Shown here: positions 20,081 to 30,868 of the stretch, piece after piece
Numbering within the stretch: position 1 is the stretch's first letter
Layout: each line of letters opens with the position of its first letter
Assembly (NCBI GenBank): GCA_030765045.1
Contig: CM060974.1
Span: 55,417,839-55,481,838, forward strand
DNA from: Tenodera sinensis
Taxonomy: Eukaryota > Arthropoda > Insecta > Mantodea > Mantidae
Reading direction: 5' to 3'
Length of the DNA stretch: 64,000 nucleotides
Made by a program: the position numbers and the translations under genes
The notes under the pieces: generated by a model
The model's database searches: none
Told to the model about the DNA's origin: nothing
The model's input: only the letters and a program-made list of their open reading frames with translations

Positions 20081-20768
20081 TTATTTTTGAAAGTGTTTTT
20101 GACATTTATCACAATGTTATGGAATAGTGGTGTCAATCGTGGCCCCGAGTGACAATACCATAGAGAGAGCAAGTCGCCGTGCCCTGGGCATAGCGGGCCA
20201 GTCCGTTAGAAACCAGTTCAGTGCAGTTTTCCGTGTGATGAAGGCAGAGCAATGGCTGCGTCCGAGAGCACAGACACGAGACATTTGGATTCGCATGTTT
20301 TGAATGGGAAAACAATTCCTCTGTAAAGTTGTGGTAGTAGTATTCAGTACCTAATACGCAGCCAGTATCCTGCATTAAAAATACAACACACAAAGTCATT
20401 ATGAATTAGATAAAGTACATAATACAGCAGTTCAGCTGGAGCTGATAGAAGTACAGTGTGAGTCGCCTGCATGAGAAATATGACAACTCATGCTCAGACG
20501 CACTGATCGAATTCTACCGGTAACTTCACAATAGGCGTTTCCCAAATTTGATTCCCAACGCAGCAAAAAGTATGGCACTGTCTGGCAGTACCTACCTTTT
20601 TGAACAGTGTTTCACTATAATGCAGCTCCTGAAAACTCGCCACAGAAACAGACTCTCGGATAGCAATTTGGCATCCAGTCTTAGAATCTGTCTTTGTAAG
20701 CCAAATTTTGAAAAGTGTGTGAATTGAAAAATATGCCAAGTGACTGATCCTACAAATGTGCAACATGT

Positions 20769-21050
20769 GGAATAAACGATGGGAACTACCAAACATTCAA
20801 ACAGTAATACCTGAGTATCCTCGAAAAACAGCAGTTGCAACCTTCAGGTTGATCACAGGACATGAGTGTCTGGCAAAACATTTAAACAGAATTGGGATAT
20901 ATTCTTCATCACTCTGTTCTCTATGTGATCTGCAAGAGGAAATGGATCGAGACCACCTTCAAATATGCCCGGCCGCTTCTAGTGTGAGCAATGAGTTCTA
21001 TAGAGAGCGTAGCTACAAATCTTCTATGATTAACAGTAGAGGTGGTTAGG
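20769..21050 (+). pseudogene. LINE-L fragment 6: C-terminal zinc region and 3' end
   Basis: After the composite insertion, the frame encodes WNKRWELPNIQTVIPEYPRK, a TGHECLAKHL segment, then CSLCDLQEEMDRDHLQIC. The C-x2-C...H-x4-C pattern is the usual C-terminal cysteine/histidine motif of I/Jockey-type ORF2 proteins. The frame ends shortly afterwards and sequence beyond 21050 no longer looks coding. This closes the collinear series of six fragments. Confidence 0.75.
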
Positions 21051-21232
21051 TTAAATGACAATGTGTTCAGGTGTGGGGAAACATTCCTAAAATCTCCCTT
21101 ATTTTAAACTTGGAGACCTGGCAACTCTGGAGTTAAGGTTAATTTGTTCTGTAACCAAGTTGGTGCAGTATGAGTGGTAACTGTTCCAGTTCTATCAGTG
21201 TGACAAGAATTCCATACCTGTATAATCTCCCA

Positions 21233-21337
21233 GAATTGGGATATATTCTTCACCACTCTGTCCTCTATGTGATCTGCAAGAGGAAATGGATCGAGACCAC
21301 CTTTAAATATGCCCAGTCACTTCTAGTGCCCCATCCG
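21233..21337 (+). pseudogene. Second copy of the LINE-L C-terminal segment
   Basis: ttgggatatattcttcacc to cacttctagtg repeats 20892-20985 with a few differences. It carries the same CVICKRKW/DRDHL-type region in a broken frame, so it is a fragment of another LINE-L copy rather than a gene. Confidence 0.7.
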
Positions 21338-21409
21338 TCAGTGAAAAATATTGGAGAGAAAGAGGATTAATGACTTCATTGTCAGAAATCCAGCATTAGC
21401 TAACAACAA
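21338..21409 (+). repeat. Retroposon 3' tail fragment
   Basis: tgaaaaatattggagag through gctaacaacaacat equals the last about 70 bases of the retroposon at 16263-16769 and ends in repeated CAA. It is a very short, 5'-truncated copy. No flanking duplication was recognised. Confidence 0.6.
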
Positions 21410-22185
21410 CATAGTCTCCCAGCAAACCAAAATAGATGCAAATGTTAGTTACATGTTATATCCTATTAGTGAGGCCTTAGGTAGTCATTCCTGACCAGAG
21501 GTGCCCATTCCCCCAAAGGATATGGTGCATTCCCCCCAAAAACAATCACACTGCCCCCAATTTTTACTGAGATCTCATTTTTAGCTATTTTCTTTATTTT
21601 TATGCAGGTGTAGAGCTTAACAAATTGATTTGCCTAATAAGTATCATAGAAGCAGCACTGATACCAGTACACAATAAATGCTCAGATAACTGAAAACTTA
21701 CAAATAATAAAATATCATAGTACACTGAACAAAAAATTAGTGGAACATATATTTAAACCAAAGTCAGAAACAAAATAGGTAGTTAAGCAATGTAACTTTT
21801 CACAGTCAGATGTTATGTTTTGAAGTATTGTTTAAAACTACAAAGGAATTCTCTTAAACATTTGTTAGCTATTGTCTGAATAAATCAGTGAAGGTTGAAA
21901 AATCTGTGGAAATCAAAGTGAGTGCACTTCAATTTATTCACCTATTACATTCTAAAAACAGGTTTTAACAGCAATCTATGGTAGAAAATTAAATTTGTGT
22001 TTTCTGAAGCAGTACAGAGGAATGAAACATCTGTCACAAAAGCAGTTATGTGAATTGAAAATGGCCATTCCACCTACTTTGCTTCCAGGATTCTTCATGT
22101 CAGCCCTTGTGTCATCCATAGGGCTTGAGAAAATACACAGAGGCAGTTGGGCTAGAGGCACAACAGAAAGGAATAAGAATATAAA
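21410..22185. other. Non-coding stretch without recognised feature
   Basis: AT-rich sequence with a C/A-rich patch at about 21500-21560. Small frames occur, including one at 21995-22375 that runs into the R element, but none has a domain or supporting context. Confidence 0.5.
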
Positions 22186-23093
22186 AAATCTGATGTGTTG
22201 CACTCACATGACTTTCTCTACTCTTGCACTAACCATTCTAACAAACTCTTATTCCTATATCTCCATGTTAGTTAAGATAAACATTCTTACAAATTATCTT
22301 ATTGCTTATTTCCTTGTAGGTGCAAGGGAGATATTAGAATACAGCAGGCTTTGTGCGACAGTCAAATCTTTTTAACCTTTGAGATTCCGTTCTCTTTGCA
22401 TGATTAACATATAAAAAAATGAACAACGTTGTTGCATTTTGCTAAAGTTCTGTTTTCTGAAACTCCCACACATAACAAGGAATATCTCCGAAATGGTTCA
22501 TCCTACAAGAAATTTTATTGAGACATAAATTGTGTATTTTAGCAAGATCTATAGTTTTTGTACAGCAAGATTTTGTCTATCTCTAACGGTTTACCAGTTA
22601 TGCAAAATTTGTCCAGAGTAAATACGACTACATGAGCTATAGCCAGAAAATTCAAGATATACATTTCATTTGTCATAAAAATATCTCAAACATGTGACAT
22701 TTTAATCAAAATCGTTAGAGCCATTTTCAAGAAAATCAAAATTTTCCAAAAAATTTCCATGTAAAGGGTAGTTTAGGGTGGGGCTGTTTTCTTCAAAATC
22801 TTCGTGTCGCATCCTTGAAAGACATTAAACTTAAATACCAACTTTGGTTTCTAACCGACTTTTCGTTTTTGAGTTATGCTGCCCACAGACTGACAGACTG
22901 ACAGACTGACAGACTGACAGACACACAGACACACAGACACACAGACACACAGACACACACACAGACCTTTTTCTAAAAATGCTTTTTTTGGATTCAGGAG
23001 GCCTCAAAACATGTATTTCCGGTGAAATCTCGACATCGAATTTTTGGGTGGAATACAATACTTCCCTTACTTACCAGTAGAGAAAGTAAAAAG
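22186..23093 (+). mobile_element. R element (plus copy, longest dispersed copy)
   Basis: Starts ctgatgtgttgcactcacatgac followed by ttctctact and ends ccagtagagaaagt. It has the same internal order as the 421-1172 copy and the 5S spacer copies: the gcaagggagata block, ccgttctctttgca, a highly conserved gttagagccattttcaagaa block, and an ACAGACAC-type simple repeat (22880-22965). No coding frame. The 12-base terminal inverted motif suggests a DNA-transposon origin, but no transposase partner is seen. Confidence 0.7.
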
Positions 23094-23686
23094 GTATAGC
23101 CGGCTCCAAATGCTTTCCAATGGGTGAGAGGTGTTGAAGGGAAGCACAAGGAGAATTTTCTTATTGAGTAGTTGAGCCTGTCCTGGGACTGAGTTATTCT
23201 ATGTATTTATTTACATTTGCATGCAGTCATCTAAGGTGAGCCAATCAGGGTAGTTTCTATTGAGGAAACAAGAAAGGAAATAGTTTGTCCTATATTGATA
23301 CTGTCCAAACAAAATAAATCTGCACAACGTTCCCCCAGGCTTTTAAAGGAACTGACATTAACATTTTGTGGTAGCCCTTTTGTTCCAGAAACATTTTTAA
23401 CCAATGTTTTTAAAAAGATAATGAGTATAATAAATTTTTCATTTACTAATGATGATAATAACAATAACAAATAATATGGTAAGCATAACACTGGGCTATT
23501 TCATGAAAAATTACATAGCAAAAGGGGTTCATTTAGTTTTGGGTGTACAGTTTCTCTATTGACAAATTCTTGTTCTTCTTGATCTTCTCGCTAGTGTTGC
23601 ATTAAGTAAGAGTTTCTATGTGCTGATATGAGATAACACTTGTGCCCAATGTTCTATAAATAGATGTTTTAGTTTAGGGTCACATT
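23094..23686. other. Non-coding stretch without recognised feature
   Basis: Mixed AT-rich sequence between an R element and a SINE. No gene, RNA or repeat was recognised. Confidence 0.5.
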
Positions 23687-23698
23687 TTCAGCATTGAC

Positions 23699-23919
23699 AT
23701 TGTTGTTGTAGTGTTTAACGCCCGCTTTTACTACTACCGCACCACAGGCGGTGACACTGATGATACATGGAATGAAGATGGAGCACCGGTGGAATGAGAT
23801 GCCGGGGGAAACCGAAGCGCCCGGAGAAAACCCGCCCTGAAGCCGCTTCGTCCACCACGAATACCACATGCGGGTCCCTGGGATCAAACCCGGGCCGCCT
23901 AGGTGGTAGGCGAGCGCAC
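23699..23919 (-). mobile_element. tRNA-derived SINE, 5'-truncated (minus)
   Basis: Flanked by the 12-base duplication TTCAGCATTGAC (23687-23698 and 23920-23931). On the minus strand it begins within the tRNA-like head and shows a box B GGTTTGATCCC, then a body with TTTTCTCCGGGCGC and CGGTTTCCCCC, and a short TTGTTG-like end in plus orientation. Box A is missing, so this copy is probably 5'-truncated. Confidence 0.8.
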
Positions 23920-23931
23920 TTCAGCATTGAC

Positions 23932-24257
23932 CATCTGCATAGCGCAGTTGTTAGTGCACTTACCCGGGTTCAATCCCCGGTACCAGGATGGGGATTTTAT
24001 ACCCTCTGGGAAGTCTGGCATGGAGTGCACTCAGCCTCGTTAGGTCCCAGGGGGACCAATTGAGGAGCTAATTGATGGAGAAGTAGCGGCCCCGGGTCAA
24101 GAAGGCTGTATAAGTGTCCAGAAGTGCTCAGGGCCTTGACCTCGTCCAATCCACCAATACTGAACCCCTCCAGTGACACCTGTGGTGAGCAAAGGTGGAA
24201 AGTGCAGTGGCTGGGTGGCAAGACTGGGCTTTTCATGGGCTGTTGTGGTAAGGATTT
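23932..24257 (+). mobile_element. tRNA-derived SINE (plus), different family
   Basis: Box A TAGCGCAGTTGTTAGTGC and box B GGTTCAATCCC form a tRNA-like head at about 23939-23980. The body contains GGCATGGAGTGCACTCAGCC and GAAGTAGCGGCCCCGGG. The right flank ttttcagcatta (about 24258-24269) echoes the target of the adjacent SINE, suggesting both used the same site in succession. The 3' limit is approximate. Confidence 0.7.
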
Positions 24258-24451
24258 GTTTTCAGCATTATTATTGCTTACCCTGGCACATATTTTGTGT
24301 GGTGCATTACACCTTTACTGACAGTTTTTTGTACTATAGAGAGTTGGGAGAGAACTGTAACAAGGAGAAAAACAATAATATGCTTTCACAGGCACTGCAG
24401 TAATTTGCAGCTTATTTTTGTAAATTAAAAAACTGCACAATATTCTAATTT

Positions 24452-26755
24452 TTATGTGTACAAATGTCAGTCAACATCACACGAATCTGTATTGGAACTT
24501 CAAAACAGCAGATTGGAATAAATACAAAACTGAACTGAAAAATAAATTTAAAGAACAAACAAACTTGCAGCTGCATGACCAACCAGATCATGTGAACAAA
24601 AATGTGTGTAAAGTCATCCTAGAAACAGCAAAAACATGTACTCCTTGTGGAAGAATAACAAGTTTCAAACCCTTTTTGAGCTCCCAGTTACAAGAACTGA
24701 AATAGCAAAGGGATATAGCTAGAAATACAGTTGAACAAACGAAAAACATTAGATACACAAATATGGCAATAGAAATGTGCCTCACCAAAAAAAGAAATTA
24801 ATACAGCTAAGTACAATGACTTTAATGATTTCTTAGGAAAAATGGATTATAGGATAGATAGTAACAAAGACAATAAGTTCATAAAGAAAGGTCAAGAACC
24901 AGAAAGAAAAAATAGTATAGCTATTATACATAACAATAAAAGATTAACAAATGATGCAGTCATAGCTGAAACATTTAATAAATCTTATGCTAATTCACAT
25001 AAAGTAACAAGAAATAATAAAAATGAACATAAACAATTTAAGAAAGATTTGAAACCAGAAAGAGAATGTGATCCTAACACTAAACACAATATCTTGTTTC
25101 AAAATTTTAATATGCAAGAACTGAACATTGCAATTAATGTTATTATTTATTTATGCCAACAAGCTTACTGCTGGTGTTTTTAAACACAGAAGCATTTTGT
25201 GGACAATGTTTAAGAGGTTGAATCAGAAACTGAAAAATTCAATCCCATAGCCAGGATTTGAACCACGGATCTTCCGCATATCAAGCGACTGCTCTAACCA
25301 TTAAGCTACCAGTATGACATTAAATTCTCCAGCTGTTTCATACTCTTTCCTGGTTAACCACAAGGGAATCTTACATCAGAGATAAATACTCCAAGGACAA
25401 CTTACTTGCAATTAATAATCTAAAACTCAAATAGTCTCCTGGACCAGATCACATACATCCAGAGTTCATAAAAAAACCTTGGAAAAACAGCAAACTAACA
25501 ACTACTAAAACTCTACAATCTATCCTGGAAAACCACTGTACCTGCCAAATGGCAAAAAACAATAATTGTTCCACTTTTGAAGAAAGATAAAACAGCTATA
25601 GGAATAAAAAATTTAGATACTTTGTTGCTACCATATGTGGAAGGAATATATCAAAATACAAAGAAGTACACTATGGCTTACCACAATGCGCCATAGTGAG
25701 CACAACATCTTTTTAATATATTTCTTAACAATCTGCCACAACAAATACAAGAATCAGGCATGAAGTTTGCACTATTTGCCGATGACTGTGTAATGTGGAC
25801 TTCAAAATCAAAAAACAGAAGTACAGAACTAGAAAAAACCATGCAACAATCCTTAACCACCCTACAAAAGTGGACCAAAGAAAATTCAATGAATGTTAAT
25901 ACAATATCAAACTACATAATCTTTTCACTAAGCAAACAGCCACTAAAAATAAAAGTAAACTTTGATGGTCAACAACTACTGGAAACAAAGGAAGCAAAGT
26001 ATTTGGGAGTTATATTCGATACCAAACTTACATGGGCCAAACAAATGGAAAATGTAATACTAAGAGCAGAAAGGTGCCTTTCACTGTTAAAACATCTAAC
26101 AGGAGTCAAGTGGGGATGTTCCAGAGCAACTCTTAACATGACACAAACCTACACCAATACCAGCTATGGAAATACTAACCAACCAATATCTCATTGAATA
26201 TGAAATAGAAAAAGCAGCTCTTATTCAACACAAATAGTTGACCAGACTCCCATTCAATTCATGGAACAAGACAAATTTTACACATACACTAAAGACTCAG
26301 CAGAGCTTTCTTTCCAAAATTCAAGGCATCAAAAAGAATGTACACCCTCCTAATTCAAAGGAAATCTTCATATATAAAGTCAATCTGAAACAAACATTAG
26401 ACATCATATATTATTTTCACCTGACAGAAGAAGTTAAGAAAAGAGATACTCCAACTAGTTCTAAAATTATTGGCATTAGAGACAATCCATACTAGATTTC
26501 CAGAACATGAATGACTCCATATTTATACTGATTGATCGTTGATATCAAACCAACATGGAGCAGGTGCTGGAGTCACATGTCACCTCTTTTCCTATTACAA
26601 ATCTTTAAGTTATGGAACTACTAACTTTGATGGAGAAATTGAAGCAATTCAAATGGCCCTACAAAATCTTTTGTATAGAATTTCACATTTTCAACAAGCA
26701 GTTATTCTCTCAGATTCCAGGGCAGCAATTATAGCAATTACTTCCAAGTAATTAT
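24452..26755 (+). pseudogene. LINE-L copy 2, internally deleted ORF2
   Basis: An ORF2 remnant. It begins with the linker after the endonuclease (LYWNFKTADWNKYKTELKNK; a CTPCGR segment) and continues to FNMQELNIAIN, where a SINE is inserted. After the SINE it reads SPGPDHIHPEFI, then jumps at about 25615-25625 to FVATICGRNISKYKEVHYGL, so the FIDFQ catalytic block is deleted. ALFADDCVMW (25767-25796), the thumb region, and an RNase H start (SYGTTNFDGEIEAIQMAL, ILSDSRAAII) follow. A further deletion lies near 26145. The end at 26755 is a tandem repeat of attatagcaattacttcca and abuts the 5S array. Confidence 0.8.
25139..25405 (-). mobile_element. tRNA-derived SINE inside LINE-L copy 2
   Basis: Flanked by TTGCAATTAAT at 25128-25138 and 25406-25416. 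On the minus strand a tRNA-like segment (about 25316 to 25243) has box A TAGCTTAATGGTTAGAGC and box B GGTTCAAATCC. The element ends in an A/T-rich ATAAATAAATAATAA tail at 25139-25160. It differs from the two SINEs at 23.7-24.3 kb. It could be misread as a tRNA gene, but the tail and target duplication mark it as a retroposon. Confidence 0.85.
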
Positions 26756-27576
26756 AGCAATTACTTCCAGGGCATATTCTCACATTAAGAAACGACCAAG
26801 TAAACTTAAAAATCCCAAAAACTGCTACCGAGGCCAAGAGAAATGCAGCAGGGGCTCCCTCCCAATTATGGTAATGGGCAGCTTCTATTTCATTGCGTTT
26901 ACTTAAAGTACAGAAATATACACTTAAGCTTAGAAAGCCATTTTTTCAAATTGTTTTTCTTTCTCTTTTATTTATTTTATCGAGCATCTTTCACTTTTCT
27001 AAATACCTACTCTTTCGCCCCTAGCTTACGACCTATTAGCTTGAAATTTCCAGGTGATCTAATTGTCATGCACTGCTTAAAAATATAAAAAATAGAGCTG
27101 AAATTAAATAGTGTTTCATAATTCATGCTCAGAACATTGACAATATTAATAAACTGTACCTACACAAAACAACTCTTTCTCCAAAGGGGACCCGCAAAGC
27201 AACCATGGGTACAGCTTATTATTTTGTTTTTGTATGTAAAAGTACTAGAGAATTTTCGGAATAAAGTGCTTTAACGTTATGAGGATTTTTATAGAATATT
27301 TAACAAGGGACTGATTTTAGTGGGGGCCTGGTAGAAATCGTTCTCTTTGACGATTACCCTGTAGGTGGAAGCAGAATATGGGAATACAGTAAGCTTTGAG
27401 CGATAGTCAAATGTTTCAAAGCTTACAAACTCCATTCTCTTTGCGCGGACAACTTAAAAAATTGAATAACCATGTTCCATTTGATCCAAGTGTAAGTTTT
27501 CTATAGGTCACACGAATAACAAGGCTTATTTCCCAAATGCTTCCCTCAAAAAAAAAAAAAAAAAGAGAGAGAGAGA

Positions 27577-28381
27577 TGAAGCTGTAATATTGCTTCCTAG
27601 TTATTACCTCGCCATTTGAAGCTGAAGTCGTTGGTGACGTGATGTTGTTGGTCACGTTGATGTGGTTTGGTGTGTTGTCTCCGGCTAGCTGAGCATGCTC
27701 TCTTTATCTCGGGTTTGCGTAAGTGTAAAGGACAACCCAAGAACAACTTTGCACATCAATTTATTTTATATTAAATATTTTCGGGAGATATGCCGATTCT
27801 ATATGTGTATCTGTAGAAGCATCGCAATCACATCTGCGCAGCACGAACTGCACGAACTCCCGTACTGCTCTCTGGTTGAGTACTGACTAGACGCTTCTCT
27901 CTTACCCACGCCAAGAAGACCGTTCGCTTCCAATTTGAATGTCATGACGTCATCCAAGAAAGCCTCGTATCCAAAATGTTATTTCCTTTTCCCGCAATTT
28001 AGAAATGTCCCTTTCTATTATAACATGTTCTTTTATGAATTTTGAATATATAATTACCTTTTTAGGATTAAACGATGTTTACTTTATATTTTATTAAATA
28101 TATCGCGCGACTTTTAAGGTTGGTAGAACTGACTTTCGAACGTGTATTTTAAACTATGTGGTATGACGTCATGACTCGTTAATTTCAAACCAATAATGCG
28201 TTTATTCTACAAATTTAACGACTATTATTTACTCATGTCTTGCTCACCTTACAACACTTCCTGCTATATTATCTATTTATGTTATTACTCAATATTTATC
28301 GCAAATCTCATATCCGGCAATTAAATTAAAACGTATCTTTTTCAAAAGCCCATTCGATCGGAAATCTAAATTTCGGTATCA
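27577..28381 (-). repeat. Gypsy-3 3' LTR
   Basis: 805 bp, matching 33095-33899. About 27 bp longer than the LTRs of Gypsy-1 and Gypsy-2. It has both TGACGTCA sites (about 27942-27949 and 28163-28170). Confidence 0.95.
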
Positions 28382-29171
28382 AATGCCCCCATTTATATTA
28401 TTTTATTATTTCATAATAAAATAATGTAAATGTCTTGCCCGAAAGAAAAATTAAAAATTACTCCTGTATTTTGAAGAATCGGCAACACTCCCCTTGTATA
28501 CAATTTTCAATTACACTGTTTTTGAAATTGGTTATTAACACATTTTCTCATTAATCTACTTAACATGACAAACAATTGTACACTTGACTAAACATTAATC
28601 CTTAAATACTAATTACAATATGTTATGGTTTCTTCTATGAAGCTTCTATATAAAGGTTAAATTTCAAGAGTCTTTCTTTATACTTCCTTCTTTTAGTTCA
28701 TGTTTGCTCACTTCGCTCTCACTATCACTTGCACTGTGATTTTTCACTTTTGTTATTGTAACACATATCTGTACTAGATCCTTTAAGCACTAAAATGTAC
28801 ATATATTTTTATATAAATCCATTGCACTCTTTAGACAAGTTCTTTCTTTGTCTTTCTGTGATAACTATCTATACATCTAAATATTTTAACAAATGTTTTA
28901 CAAAGTAAATATTCTGTTTTCTCTCTATGCGGAGATGAACATTTTAACAATCTTTCTGAAGCTGTTTTTGTGAGCTCTATACAATATATTTTTAAGCTCT
29001 TGGTGGTAGATAGCAATTCACATTCTGCATTTTTCATGAATATGTAAGTACCTTACCAATGTATGGTTTTCAAGTAAGCTAACATTTACATTTTATCTCA
29101 AAGCTGATTGGGCGCCAATATACAAAGGACACTTCCAATTTTTTTTTTTTTTTTTTTTTTTTTACATTAAA

Positions 29172-30868
29172 TCAAGGTTCCAAGGCACCACACGGTTTCT
29201 TGTATGGTCGAAGGAGTTGTTTATGCCATCTTCCCAGACATTTTTCATTTTTAACATCTTTTAATTCATAGGTATGATGACCAAATTTGGATATAATTTC
29301 TGCAGGACCTTTATATAACAATTCCATCCTTTTGTTCCTACCTCTCAAGGCACTTGATAACTTATGGTCTTTAACTAGTACCCAATCGCCTATCTTAGGT
29401 TCCCATTTATGTTTTCTACTCTTTTTCTTTAATTTTCGCTTCTCTGCCTTTTTCTTGATTCGTTCAAAAGCAATTTTCGCTCTTTCTTCCTCACTTAACT
29501 GAATGTCATTAATTTTCAGTGTTTTTGGTTCCCCTATCAATATTGGTTCTGGTTCAATTCCTAACATTAATTTTATTGGTGCAAACCCAGTAGTTACATT
29601 AATGGTGTGATTGATAATCTTTTCTATCCATGGACAATATTTCACCCAATCCTTGTGATTATGATGTGTAAGTACACGTAAATAAATTCCTATATCTCGG
29701 AGGACACGTTCTGTTGGATTCCCTGATGGAAAGTATGATGAACAATAATTTAGTTTTCTCGAGTCTAATGTCACCCTAATCTTTCATTGGCCTTATTTAC
29801 AATACATAGGGGATTCACAAATTCTGAATTCGAAATCTCAATAACCTCATCTTCTAACATTGACTTTATAACTGCATCTACCTCTTCTCTTATTGTACTA
29901 GGGATAGCTCTCGCTTTATGTGTAAAAGGTTTTATGGGTATCATCTCAAACGAATGAGTATAGATATTACATTTACCAGGTTTCTCAGAGAATACTTCTT
30001 TATTTCGGATTAATATTTCAAACAGTTTATCCCTCTGTTGTTCATTTAGTTGATCAGCCTGAGTTACTTTTTCCCTCAACAATTCTTCTAAGTCTTCACT
30101 ACTCTCCCTATCATAGTGCCTAGTTGCATCAGAAACCCTCAAATTGTCTATGAAATCATTTTTATCCCATTCTACATTTTCTTTATTATCGACTCTGTAC
30201 TCTTTGACATTTACTTCAGTTAATTCCATAGCTCCTACTTTAACATATTCTACAAAGAATGTATCCCCTTGGATTTCTTCTTCCTCTTTTTCTCTTACAA
30301 TAGTTTCTGAACTACTATCTTCCACAAAAGGCACTATAATGGTCTCATATTCAACTTTCATTTCTAGAATCATGTTTTTAAAATTCACCACAGCTTCCCA
30401 GGCATAAAGACAATCACAACCTATTATAATATCTGTCACAAGTCTTCCTACAATCAGAAATAAAATTCCAAGTATTCTCCCATTTATTTCAATATTTATC
30501 ATTGCTTGAAATTTTACTCTTTCTTTTCGTTTTCCCACAGCTAGCGAGCAATATATCCCATTAACTGGTAAAGACATTACTTTAAAGCCACTACTTTGTA
30601 AATTATCATAAAAATTTTGTGAGCATACTGTGCTATTTGATCCCGTATCTATAATTGCATTGTATTGTTTTCCATTTACTCCAATTTTGATTTTAGGTGG
30701 ATCTCCTACTGTTTCGTTTTCGTCAATTCTATTTTTCCATTCTCTTTTCTTTTGTATCATCATTTGCCTTCCAGGACTATTTATTTCCGAGTACTTATCA
30801 CAATCATTACTATGATACCCAGTTCTCACTGAAGGCGCGTTTGACCGGGTCTGGCGTTTCCCTGATTT
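29172..30868 (-). pseudogene. pol: Gypsy-3 Pol remnant
   Basis: Read on the minus strand from the frameshift overlap, it encodes the protease (IIDTGSNSTVCS), the linker and the beginning of RT up to LCIVNKAN. A 1-bp deletion then shifts the frame at about 29775-29790. The continuation in the next frame reads TLDSRKLNYCSSYF, that is, RT N-terminus joined to integrase C-terminus by the same deletion as in Gypsy-2, and runs to 29172 through YKGPAEII. YVDD, RNase H and most of the integrase catalytic core are absent. Confidence 0.9.
30817..30862 (-). promoter_or_regulatory. -1 frameshift signal of Gypsy-3
   Basis: GGGAAAC on the minus strand (30862-30856) followed by stem arms ACCCGG (30850-30845) and CTGGGT (30822-30817), as in the other two elements. 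Confidence 0.8.

Larger units (their letters stand above)
17374..20768 (-). mobile_element. 3.4-kb composite non-coding insertion in LINE-L
   Basis: LINE-L is interrupted here: GGAAT precedes (17369-17373) and follows (20769-20773). The left 495 bp (17374-17868) is the inverse complement of 16263-16769, starting with the tail TGTTGTTAGC. If it is the same retroposon family, this is a longer copy in minus orientation. The rest is AT-rich, without a credible reading frame, and includes a probable SINE (18845-19086), a GTG-rich stretch (18655-18800) and a diverged R fragment (19490-20080). 20100-20768 is unrecognised. Confidence 0.5.

Noticed and set aside
22880..22970. GACAGACA/ACACAGAC repeats as a CRISPR or minisatellite array
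   Set aside because: Simple microsatellite inside the R element without spacers or cas genes; the genome is eukaryotic.
25243..25316. Possible tRNA gene on the minus strand
   Set aside because: Box A and B are present, but the segment is inside a retroposon with an A/T-rich tail and an 11-bp target duplication. It is annotated as a SINE head.
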